From NCBI GenBank assembly GCA_052034525.1, contig JBPOIK010000202.1, positions 1 to 64,000 of the forward strand: a stretch of 64,000 nucleotides of DNA, written 5' to 3'. Shown here piece by piece: positions 16,247 through 24,069 of this stretch. The stretch's first letter is position 1. Each line of letters opens with the position of its first letter. Source of the DNA: JAFGJQ01 sp052034525 (GTDB lineage Bacteria > Planctomycetota > Phycisphaerae > UBA1845). The translations under genes and the position numbers were made by a program. The notes under the pieces are model-generated. The model was given only the letters and a program-made list of their open reading frames with translations. It did not search any database and was not told where the DNA came from.

Positions 16247-17485
16247 ATGTATCCAGAACTGTTTCGTCTGCCCATCGTGGGGTATCCGATCAAGAGTTAC
16301 GGCTTCATGCTGATGCTGGGATTTCTCACGGCGATCTGGTTTGCGATGCGCCGTGCGGAGCGGGTCAAAGGCGATCCGGACCTCATTCTGAACCTGGGTT
16401 TCGTCGCGCTGATCTGCGGCGTAGTGGGCGCCCGCGTGTTCTACGTCGCTCATTACTGGAAAACGCAGTTCGCCCCGCAATCCAACCCCTGGCTGGCGGC
16501 GATCAATATCACGGCGGGCGGCCTGGAGTATTACGGCGGCCTGCTCTGCGCCATCGCGGGGGCGTCGCTCTATCTGGCGCTCAAAAGGGCTTCCTGGCGG
16601 ATGTACATGGACATTGTGGCTCCGTCGGTAATGCTGGGTCTGGCATTCGGGCGCATGGGGTGCTTCCTCAACGGCTGCTGCTGGGGCGGTCTGTGCGTGG
16701 ACGCCCAAAACCGGCCGACCCTGCCCTGGGCCGTCGAGTTTCCGTTCGGCAGCCCGGCCTACGTTCGCCAGTGGGAGGAGCGGCGCGTCATCACGCCGGC
16801 GGAACTGCTCTACACGCCGCAGATTCTGCCCGGCAAAAGCATGCCGCTGCCGCGTGACCTGCTGAGCCTCACGCCGGAGGAGCGATTCGGCCCCATTCGC
16901 CGACTGGAAGACCTGGAGCAGCAGCTCGAAGACGCCAAAGCGGCCGGCGCCAAGCGGGCCGATCTGGAACGCCTCCAATCCAGGATCAACGCGGCGAAGA
17001 AGCTTGTCCAGACGATGAACACGGAGTTTGACGCGCTGAACCACGCCCTGCAATACCCCTCACGGACCGATCCGTCCCGGGCCATGACCTACTCGGAGCT
17101 TCAGGACCTGGCGGCGGCTCACAAGTCCCTTGCCGTCCATCCGGCACAGGTCTACGGCATCATCAATGCGCTGCTGCTCTCGCTCGTGCTCAGCCTGGTT
17201 TTTTACCGTAGGCAGCGACACGGAATCGTGATGGGCCTGTTGCTGGTGCTGTACCCGATCTCCCGCATCATTCTGGAGGTCATTCGCACCGACAACCCGC
17301 ACGACAGTTTCGGCGTCACCATTTCCCAGGCGGTCAGCTTCGGTGTGATCGCATTGGGCATTCTCTTCCTCGTGATTCTCTACCGCTATCTGCCGCTGCG
17401 CTCGCCGCGAGCGGTGCCGTTCGTGCCGCCGCCCCCCGCGGCAGCGACCGATAAACCGAACGCCAAGCCTCTCGAGCCCCGCTGA
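16247..17485 (+). CDS. lgt: Prolipoprotein diacylglyceryl transferase with internal insertion
   Basis: Inner-membrane enzyme that transfers diacylglycerol from phosphatidylglycerol to the lipobox cysteine of prolipoproteins. 412 residues, longer than the usual 260-300. Seen are the N-terminal helix with P-I-K-S-Y-G-F-M-L-M-L-G-F, the signature-like G-R-M-G-C-F-L-N-G-C-C-W-G, and the C-terminal H-P-A-Q-V-Y-G plus I-S-R-I-I-L-E-V-I-R. Between the signature and H298 lies an extra stretch of about 130 residues, charged and coiled-coil-like (L-E-D-L-E-Q-Q-L-E-D-A). The signature has G-C-F-L-N-G-C where classical enzymes have G-N-F-x-N. Several lipoproteins in the window are likely substrates. Confidence 0.88.
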   Translation: MYPELFRLPIVGYPIKSYGFMLMLGFLTAIWFAMRRAERVKGDPDLILNLGFVALICGVVGARVFYVAHYWKTQFAPQSNPWLAAINITAGGLEYYGGLLCAIAGASLYLALKRASWRMYMDIVAPSVMLGLAFGRMGCFLNGCCWGGLCVDAQNRPTLPWAVEFPFGSPAYVRQWEERRVITPAELLYTPQILPGKSMPLPRDLLSLTPEERFGPIRRLEDLEQQLEDAKAAGAKRADLERLQSRINAAKKLVQTMNTEFDALNHALQYPSRTDPSRAMTYSELQDLAAAHKSLAVHPAQVYGIINALLLSLVLSLVFYRRQRHGIVMGLLLVLYPISRIILEVIRTDNPHDSFGVTISQAVSFGVIALGILFLVILYRYLPLRSPRAVPFVPPPPAAATDKPNAKPLEPR

Positions 17486-17614
17486 TCCTGAGCAAGCCCG
17501 CGCCGGCTTGAACCCGTCTCCGGATCGTAATACGATGGCCCTGTTTGTGATCCGGGACGCGGCAAGCCCGTCCGGAAGGAGCAGACTGCGGTTCCAGCAC
17601 CGCCGGGGCGCAAC

Positions 17615-19732
17615 GTGCATCGCAGAATCCCGCGCCATTCCGCCCGTCCGTCGTCGACAGGGCGCATTGTGTTTCTGGCCGTGTGCCTGTGGGTCGCTCT
17701 GGCCGAGCCCGCGCAGGCCTACATCGGGCCCGGCGCCGGCTTCGCGGTTCTGTCCTCGGCGCTGGTGATTCTGACGGCGATGCTGTCGGCCGGTCTGACC
17801 GTGTTCACCTGGCCGGTGCGCTGGGTGATCCGATCCGTGCGCGGACGGCGGGCGTTCGCCCGGGCGAAGGTTCGCCGGGTGGTTTTCGTGGGCCTGGACG
17901 GCATGGACGCCGGACTGGTCGAGCGTTACATGGCCGACGGCCGGCTGCCGAACCTCGCCGCGCTGCGGAAGAAGGGGTATTACAGCCGGCTGGGCACCAC
18001 GTTGCCGGCGCTGACGCCCACGGCCTGGTCCTCGTTTCTGACCGGCACCAATCCGGGCAAGCACAACATTTTCGACTTTCTGACCCGGGACAAGCGCAGC
18101 TACCTGCCGATCCTCTCGTCGGTGCAGATTTCCGGCGGGCGCAAGCCGAGCATCCGGCTGCTGCGCAAAGGCAAGCCGTTCTGGAACATCCTGGGCGAGC
18201 ACGGGATTTTCAGCAGCATCATCCGGGTGCCGATCACTTTTCCGCCGGAACGGTTCCGCGGCGTATTGCTGTCGGCCATGTGCGTGCCCGACGTGCGGGG
18301 CAGCCAGGGCACGTTTTCGTTCTACACCACGCGCCCGCGCGACGAGGCGATCTACGAGGGCGGCGAGCAGGTGCAGGTGTCGCGGGAAGGCAACCGCATC
18401 GCGTCGCACCTGGTCGGTCCGCAGATCGACCGAGACGGCGGCAAGGTCACGCTTACTGCGCCGTTCTCGGTGGACATCGACGACGGCCGGGAACAGGCGG
18501 TGGTCACCGTCGGCGACACCCGCTTCACGCTGGGTCGGCGGGAGTACAGTCCGTGGATCACGGTCACCTTCGACGGTGGGTTCCGGCGGAAGGTCCGCGG
18601 CATCTGCCAGTTCCACCTGATTCAGACGCAGCCGCATTTTGAGCTGTACGTCTCGCCCATCCAGATTGATCCGGAGAACCCGGCGCTTCCCATTTCGCAC
18701 CCCACCGTTTTCAGCATGTACCTCGCCAAGAGCCAGGGCAAGTTCGCTACGCTCGGCCTGGCGGAGGACACGTGGGCCCACAACGAGTGCATCCTGGAAG
18801 ACCCCGGCTTCCTGCACCAGTGCACCGAGGCGGACGAGGAGCGCGAGCGCATGCTCATGGACGCCCTGGACAAGGTGAGCCAGGGCCTGATCGTATGCGT
18901 GTTCGACAGCACGGACCGGGTGAACCACCAGTACTGGCGGTACATCGATCCGAGGCATCCGGCGCGGCACGGCTTCGGCGACGCGAAGCTCGCCACCGCC
19001 ATTCCGGACCATTACGCCCGGATCGACGCCATGCTCGGCCGGGTGCTGCAACGCTGCGATCGGCCGGACACCGTGGTGATGATCCTGTCCGATCACGGGG
19101 CCACGTCGTTCCGCCGCGGCGTGGACGTGAACCGGTGGCTGATTGACAACGGCTACATGGCTCTCAAGCCGGATGCGAAGCCCGGCGCGCGGTACCTGGC
19201 CAACGTGGACTGGTCGCGGACCCGGGCGTATGCCGCCGGGCTGGCCGGCATCTATCTGAACCTCAAGGATCGCGAAAGCCGGGGAATCGTCGAGCCGGGC
19301 GAAGAGGCCGACCGCCTGCGCGACGAGCTGTGCCGGAAGCTCCGCGGACTTCAAGACCCCCAGACCGGCGAGACCGCCATCCTGGAAATGTACAACAGCC
19401 TGAAGTTCTACCACGGCCCGTACAAGGGGGAAGCCCCGGACCTGATGGTCGGCTACAACGAAGGCTACCGCGTCTCCTGGGAGGCGGCCATCGGCGACAT
19501 CACGGACCACGTTTTTTCGGATAACCACAAGGCCTGGAGTGCGGACCACAGCGTCGATCCGCGGCTGGTGCCCGGCATCCTCTTCTGCAACCGCCCGATC
19601 CAGGCCCAGAACCCCCGCATTCTGGACCTGGCCCCCACCACGCTCGATCTGTTCGGCGTGGACGTGCCCGGCAACATGGACGGTCGCGTGTTGAACGTCG
19701 TCATGCAACCGGAGGCGAAATCGGCGGGCTGA
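17615..19732 (+). CDS. Alkaline-phosphatase-superfamily phosphodiesterase, membrane-anchored
   Basis: A 705-residue protein started by GTG. The N-terminal 80 residues contain a signal-like helix, the motif A-Y-I-G-P-G-A-G and a second hydrophobic segment ending W-P-V-R-W. The catalytic domain is type I phosphodiesterase/nucleotide pyrophosphatase-like: metal Asp95 in G-L-D-G-M-D, nucleophile position Thr134 in P-A-L-T-P-T-A-W, and later metal ligands in S-D-H-G-A-T and A-D-H-S-V-D. Substrate is unknown; NPP-like hydrolases of lipid- or sugar-linked phosphodiesters are possible. It is followed 4 bases later by a paralogue with 30-40% apparent similarity, so the pair probably acts in one envelope process. 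Confidence 0.8.
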   Translation: MHRRIPRHSARPSSTGRIVFLAVCLWVALAEPAQAYIGPGAGFAVLSSALVILTAMLSAGLTVFTWPVRWVIRSVRGRRAFARAKVRRVVFVGLDGMDAGLVERYMADGRLPNLAALRKKGYYSRLGTTLPALTPTAWSSFLTGTNPGKHNIFDFLTRDKRSYLPILSSVQISGGRKPSIRLLRKGKPFWNILGEHGIFSSIIRVPITFPPERFRGVLLSAMCVPDVRGSQGTFSFYTTRPRDEAIYEGGEQVQVSREGNRIASHLVGPQIDRDGGKVTLTAPFSVDIDDGREQAVVTVGDTRFTLGRREYSPWITVTFDGGFRRKVRGICQFHLIQTQPHFELYVSPIQIDPENPALPISHPTVFSMYLAKSQGKFATLGLAEDTWAHNECILEDPGFLHQCTEADEERERMLMDALDKVSQGLIVCVFDSTDRVNHQYWRYIDPRHPARHGFGDAKLATAIPDHYARIDAMLGRVLQRCDRPDTVVMILSDHGATSFRRGVDVNRWLIDNGYMALKPDAKPGARYLANVDWSRTRAYAAGLAGIYLNLKDRESRGIVEPGEEADRLRDELCRKLRGLQDPQTGETAILEMYNSLKFYHGPYKGEAPDLMVGYNEGYRVSWEAAIGDITDHVFSDNHKAWSADHSVDPRLVPGILFCNRPIQAQNPRILDLAPTTLDLFGVDVPGNMDGRVLNVVMQPEAKSAG

Positions 19733-19736
19733 CATC

Positions 19737-22076
19737 ATGGATTCACGAGTCTCGACATTTCGGTTCGACCGTTCGCTGCGTCGCGGCGCCGTCGTCCTGC
19801 TTGTGGCCGCGTTGTCGGTCGCGAGCGGCTGCAACCGTCGGCCGCCGTCCCACCCGACCAGCGTCATCGTCCTGGGGTTCGACGGCATGGACCCCGCGCT
19901 CACGGAACAGATGATGAACGAGGGCCGGCTGCCGAACTTCGCCCGCCTGCGGGAGATGGGCTGCTTCGGGCCGTTGCAAACGGTCATTCCGCCGCAGAGC
20001 CCCGTCGCCTGGGCGACGTTTGCCACGGGCCTGAACCCCGGCGGCCACGGGTTGTTCGATTTCATCCACCGCGACCCGAACCCGCCGCCGCCGGCCCCGC
20101 CGATCTCGCTGTACTCCGCCATGGCTCGAACGGTCGAGGATCGGCCGTGGTATGCCCGGCCGTTCATCGCCGTGCTGGGTGAATCGATCCGGTGGGGCGA
20201 TTACGACATCCCTCTGGTCTCGGCCCGGCACGAGTTGCTGCGCCATGGAACGCCGTTCTGGCAGTATCTGACGGAGGCGGGCGTGCCCGCTGCGATCTAC
20301 CGGCTGCCCGCCAACTTTCCATCCGTCCACATGCAGGGTGTCTCGTTCCGCGCGCTGACCGACATGGGTACGCCGGACCTGAGCGATTCCGTCGGCGGAA
20401 GTTTTTCGTTCTTCACCAGCGACAAACAGTTCAACTTCCGGCGGCAGATGGGCGGCGGAAACGCCTACCCCGTCCAGGTCATCAACGGCATGGTGCTGCC
20501 GGAACGGGCGGTGCTGACCGGAACGGTGAAGACCGTCGTGTCCGCGACCGAGTTCATCCTGCCCGGCTGGCACGCGCTGGAACCGCGGATCGACGGTTTC
20601 GCCGGGTGCGTGGCCGTCGCCAGTCGCGGGTCCGGCCGGGGCGAGTGCATTCGTTCGATCCGCTCGCTGGACCCGGCCACACGGACCATCACGCTGGAAC
20701 GGCCGTTTGATTTCGAGCTCCAGGCCGATGCTCTGGTCAAGGTGTTCACGCGGTGCAAACTGCTGGGTCCCGTGAATGCGACGGTGAATGCGGAGAAACC
20801 GCCGGCGATCGAGGCCGACTGGACCGCCTACGTAGACCCGGACCAGCCGGCGGCGTGCGTCGAGATCGGCGGTCGGCGCGTCGTGCTGCGGGAGGGCCAG
20901 TGGAGCGAATGGCAGCCGGTCGAGTTTCCCCTGGCGTACGGACGGACGGCGCCGATCCTGCTGCCGCCGGTGCCGGCCATGTGCCGGCTGTACCTGCGCC
21001 GGGTGCGGCCGACGTTTGAGTTGTACGTGTCGCCGATCAATTTTGATCCGTTCGAGCCGGCCATCACCTTCTGCTCACCGGATGACTTTTCGGCCGAGGT
21101 CGCCGCCGCCATCGGGCGCTACTACACCCAGGGGATGCCCGAGAACTTCAACGCGTTGAAAGAGAACATCCTCACCCGCGACGAGTTCCTTCAGCAGGCG
21201 GATATCGTCGAGGAGGAGCGGGAGAAGCTGCTGGACTTCGCCCTGGATCACTTCCAGGGTGGGCTGATGTTCTTCTACTACGGGGGGACGGACCTGGTTT
21301 CGCACATGTTCTGGGGCGTGCGGGATCCGGAGCATCCGGGCATCACGGATGAAGAGCGAACCCGATACGCCCAGACGGTGGAGCATTACTACACCGATGC
21401 CGATGTCATGCTGGGCCGCACGCTCGATTGGGCGGAGCGCCACGCCCCGGACGCCATCATCATGGCGATCAGCGACCACGGCTTCGAGACCTTCTCGCGC
21501 GGGCTTAACGTCAACAACTGGCTGCAAGAGCACGGCTTCGCGAAGATGGGGCCGTTCCCTCCCTCCGAGCCGCTCAACATCAACTGGGCCGAATCCCGCG
21601 CCTACGCGATGGGCATCAACGGGATTTACGTGAACCTCGCGGGCCGCGAGAGCCAGGGCATCGTCAAGCCCGAAGACAAGCAGGCCCTGCTGGACGAGAT
21701 CACGCGCGAACTGCTGGACGAGGTGGACCCCAAGACCGGCCGGCACATCGTCGATACGGTGTACCAGTCTGACCGGGTCTACCGCGGGCCGTACGTCAAG
21801 ACGCTGGCCCCGGACCTGCAGGTCGGTTATGCCCGCGGCTACCGGGCGAGCTGGGCCACCGGGCTGGCCTCGTTCGGAGACTCCATCGTGGAGGATAACA
21901 CGAATGCCTGGGGCGCCGACCACTGCATCGCGACGCACCTGGTGCCCGGCATCATCGTGTGCAACCGCCCGCTGACGGCGCGGGAACCCGGGCTGATCGA
22001 TATGGCGCCGACCATCCTTCGGCGGTTCGGCATCACGCCGCCAGCCACGCTCGAGGGACGGGACGTGTTCGAATAG
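19737..22076 (+). CDS. Alkaline-phosphatase-superfamily phosphodiesterase, lipoprotein paralogue
   Basis: A 779-residue paralogue of the preceding gene. The N-terminus has a lipobox (A-L-S-V-A-S-G-C), so it is predicted to be lipidated by Lgt. The core repeats the same motifs: G-F-D-G-M-D, a serine (S88 in P-Q-S-P-V-A-W) at the nucleophile position where the upstream protein has Thr, I-S-D-H-G-F and A-D-H-C-I-A. It also carries an inserted beta-rich region between residues 230 and 400 that is longer than in the paralogue. Tandem order with no gap suggests translational coupling. Substrate unknown. Confidence 0.8.
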   Translation: MDSRVSTFRFDRSLRRGAVVLLVAALSVASGCNRRPPSHPTSVIVLGFDGMDPALTEQMMNEGRLPNFARLREMGCFGPLQTVIPPQSPVAWATFATGLNPGGHGLFDFIHRDPNPPPPAPPISLYSAMARTVEDRPWYARPFIAVLGESIRWGDYDIPLVSARHELLRHGTPFWQYLTEAGVPAAIYRLPANFPSVHMQGVSFRALTDMGTPDLSDSVGGSFSFFTSDKQFNFRRQMGGGNAYPVQVINGMVLPERAVLTGTVKTVVSATEFILPGWHALEPRIDGFAGCVAVASRGSGRGECIRSIRSLDPATRTITLERPFDFELQADALVKVFTRCKLLGPVNATVNAEKPPAIEADWTAYVDPDQPAACVEIGGRRVVLREGQWSEWQPVEFPLAYGRTAPILLPPVPAMCRLYLRRVRPTFELYVSPINFDPFEPAITFCSPDDFSAEVAAAIGRYYTQGMPENFNALKENILTRDEFLQQADIVEEEREKLLDFALDHFQGGLMFFYYGGTDLVSHMFWGVRDPEHPGITDEERTRYAQTVEHYYTDADVMLGRTLDWAERHAPDAIIMAISDHGFETFSRGLNVNNWLQEHGFAKMGPFPPSEPLNINWAESRAYAMGINGIYVNLAGRESQGIVKPEDKQALLDEITRELLDEVDPKTGRHIVDTVYQSDRVYRGPYVKTLAPDLQVGYARGYRASWATGLASFGDSIVEDNTNAWGADHCIATHLVPGIIVCNRPLTAREPGLIDMAPTILRRFGITPPATLEGRDVFE

Positions 22077-22133
22077 GCATCGTGTCCGGCCCCGGCGCCG
22101 TCAACGTCCGCCGGATCGGAAGGAGAACCAGAC

Positions 22134-22322
22134 GTGGCCAGAATCAAGATCGACGACGCCCTCTACGATCGCGTCAAGCGGGTGGCCGACACCGCCGGCT
22201 ACGCCTCGCCGGAGGAGTTCATCACCCACGTGATCGAACGCGAGCTGGACAAGATCGCCCCGGACAACGTGAGCGATCAGGAGGTGATGGACCGGCTCCG
22301 CGGGCTCGGGTACATCGAATGA
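22134..22322 (+). CDS. Small ribbon-helix-helix-like protein
   Basis: A 62-residue protein started by GTG with GGAAGGAG upstream. The sequence A-R-I-K-I-D-D-A-L-Y-D-R-V-K-R-V-A followed by S-P-E-E-F-I-T-H-V-I-E-R-E-L has the strand-helix-helix pattern of RHH (CopG/Arc-like) proteins. The tail D-R-L-R-G-L-G-Y-I-E resembles the L-x-x-L-G-Y-I ending of many sulfatases, which is unexpected for a transcription factor. It lies between the phosphodiesterase pair and a membrane protein, in one direction with short gaps, so a local regulatory or structural role is possible. No antitoxin partner is seen. Confidence 0.6.
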   Translation: MARIKIDDALYDRVKRVADTAGYASPEEFITHVIERELDKIAPDNVSDQEVMDRLRGLGYIE

Positions 22323-22350
22323 AGGGCCCTTCCGCGCGGGCGGGACGCAT

Positions 22351-23181
22351 ATGGGAGTCCTCAACAGCATTCTGACCGCCGTGTTCGACACGGTGTATGC
22401 CGTGCTCGGGCTCGGACCGCGCTGGCTGTCGCTGACGATCCTCTCCGGCATCGTCGGGGTGGTCGCCCTGATCGTCGTGCGCTTCTGCTCCAATCAGGCG
22501 GCCATCGGCCGGGTGAAGGACGACATCAAGGCGAACATGCTCAGCCTGAAGCTCTTCAAGGATGAGCTGCGGGTGGTGCTCAAGGCCCAGGTCCGGCTGA
22601 TCTGGGCCGGTCTGCGCATGCAGTACCACATGCTGCCGCCCCTGCTGGTCATGTTCGTTCCGTTCGTGCTCGTCGCCGCCCAGATGGGACTGCGCTATCA
22701 GTGGCGGCCTGTCGAAACCAACGAGCCGACGGACCTGACGGTCCGGCTGCGTCCGGACGCCCCGGACTCCGCGTTGAACTGGATGCTGGAAGCGCCGGAC
22801 GGCGTGGAAACGGCCCCGTCCGCCCGGGGCATTCGGATCAACGCCGACGAGAAAGCCGTCGTGTGGAATCTCATCGGCCGCAAGCCCGGCCGCTATGTTC
22901 TGACGTTTCGGGAGGGCACCGAATCGGTCACGAAGGAGTTTGTGGTGGGCAAAGACCAGGACCGCGTCAGCCCCGTGCGGCCCGGCCCGAGCCTGGTTGA
23001 CCGCGTTCTCTACCCCGCCGAGCGCCCGTTCGGCTCCGATTCCGTCATCCAGTCCATCGCGATCACCTATCCGCCCCGCGATTCATGGTTCTGCGGCGCC
23101 GATTGGTGGATTCTCTGGTTCGTGGTGCTGTCCATCGTCATCGCTCTGCTGCTCAAACCGGTTGTCGGCGTGAAGCTGTGA
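22351..23181 (+). CDS. Membrane protein with helical hairpin, EMC3/TMCO1-like layout
   Basis: 276 residues, unrecognised by sequence. It has an N-terminal membrane segment (L-S-L-T-I-L-S-G-I-V-G-V-V-A-L-I-V-V), a basic helical region (R-V-K-D-D-I-K-A-N-M-L-S-L-K-L-F-K-D-E), a second membrane segment (L-P-P-L-L-V-M-F-V-P-F-V-L-V-A-A), a beta-rich domain of about 110 residues and a last membrane helix (W-W-I-L-W-F-V-V-L-S-I-V-I-A-L-L). The helix-coil-helix start recalls DUF106/EMC3 proteins of the Oxa1 superfamily, but this is a layout argument only. It follows the small RHH-like gene by 28 bases. Its last 99 bases overlap batE on the opposite strand. Confidence 0.65.
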   Translation: MGVLNSILTAVFDTVYAVLGLGPRWLSLTILSGIVGVVALIVVRFCSNQAAIGRVKDDIKANMLSLKLFKDELRVVLKAQVRLIWAGLRMQYHMLPPLLVMFVPFVLVAAQMGLRYQWRPVETNEPTDLTVRLRPDAPDSALNWMLEAPDGVETAPSARGIRINADEKAVVWNLIGRKPGRYVLTFREGTESVTKEFVVGKDQDRVSPVRPGPSLVDRVLYPAERPFGSDSVIQSIAITYPPRDSWFCGADWWILWFVVLSIVIALLLKPVVGVKL

Positions 23182-24069
23182 CCCGCCGGACGGCGGCGCG
23201 ATTCGCGGCGGGTCGCCCGGGGGCGCCACGCGCACCATCTCCGCTCCGTTGGCCGGGATCCAGCCCGTTTTGCCGTCGGCCAGCTCGATCAGCAGCCAGT
23301 GGCCGCGGGATTCGAGCACGACGAATTCCGTTCCCTCGTGCAGCGGCTCCTGGAATTTCGGATCATAAGTCTCGCCGTTCCCCTTGCGCGCGATCAGTTC
23401 ATCCGCCAGGACGACACCGGCCGGTCGCCGCCCCTCCACCTGCCAATCCAGGAACACGGAAACCCCCAGCCCGACCCACGCCGCCGCCAGCACACCGGCC
23501 AGCGCCCGCAGAGGGGCCCGCGGCGCGTACACGCGCAGAATCAACGTCAGCCAGAACAGCACGTAGCAGACCAGCCCCGCCGTGAATCGTGTCCGCACGG
23601 AGGTCTGGTAATGCAGGAAGAACAGCGTCCGGACAAACTCGCTGCTGCCGCGCGGAGGGATCTGCGTACGGCACAACTCCCGGGCGAAGCGCAGGTTCTC
23701 CCGGAGTCGCCGATCGCCGGGAATCAGCTCCTGGGCGCGTCGGTAATTCAGAATGGCCGCTCCCACCCGGCCCCGCTGAAGCTCGGCGTTGCCCAGGTTG
23801 TAGAACAGTCGACCGTTCCGGACGCCGGCGTCCACCAGCGCCTCGTACCGGCTCACCGCCTCGGCAAACGCCTCGCCCGCGCTGAGCGGGTCGGACCGCT
23901 CCAGCTCCTTGCCCCGGTTGAACGCCGCCGAGGCCTCCGCCAGCAGGCGCTCCTGTTGGTCACGGGTCAGGGTCTGCCCGCGGGCCGCGTTAACCGCGAG
24001 AAACGCCGCCACCAGGAGCGTCCAGGCACGCCCGGTCAGAATGAGTGTCGTTCCAGCTCTCGAATGCAT
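23083..24069 (-). CDS. batE: BatE-like TPR and SH3-domain membrane protein
   Basis: 328 residues with a signal helix (L-L-V-A-A-F-L-A-V-N-A-A-R-G), TPR-like repeats (L-F-Y-N-L-G-N-A-E-L-Q-R-G-R-V-G-A-A-I), two adjacent membrane helices (F-T-A-G-L-V-C-Y-V-L-F-W-L-T-L-I-L; L-A-G-V-L-A-A-A-W-V-G-L-G) and a C-terminal SH3-like domain (H-E-G-T-E-F-V-V-L-E-S-R-G-H-W). This is the BatE arrangement. It is the last gene of the Bat operon and its start overlaps the end of batD by 34 bp. The final 33 codons are antisense to the end of the 22351-23181 gene. Bat proteins are linked to envelope stress and aerotolerance in Bacteroides; the mechanism is unclear. Confidence 0.8.
   Translation of the reverse strand: MHSRAGTTLILTGRAWTLLVAAFLAVNAARGQTLTRDQQERLLAEASAAFNRGKELERSDPLSAGEAFAEAVSRYEALVDAGVRNGRLFYNLGNAELQRGRVGAAILNYRRAQELIPGDRRLRENLRFARELCRTQIPPRGSSEFVRTLFFLHYQTSVRTRFTAGLVCYVLFWLTLILRVYAPRAPLRALAGVLAAAWVGLGVSVFLDWQVEGRRPAGVVLADELIARKGNGETYDPKFQEPLHEGTEFVVLESRGHWLLIELADGKTGWIPANGAEMVRVAPPGDPPRIAPPSGGSQLHADNRFEQQSDDDGQHHEPENPPIGAAEP

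Noticed and set aside
17060..20167. Very long open frame on the minus strand opposite the phosphodiesterase genes
   Set aside because: Arg/Ala/His-rich composition with no domain, no ribosome binding site, and lies wholly antisense to well-supported genes; an artefact of high GC third positions.
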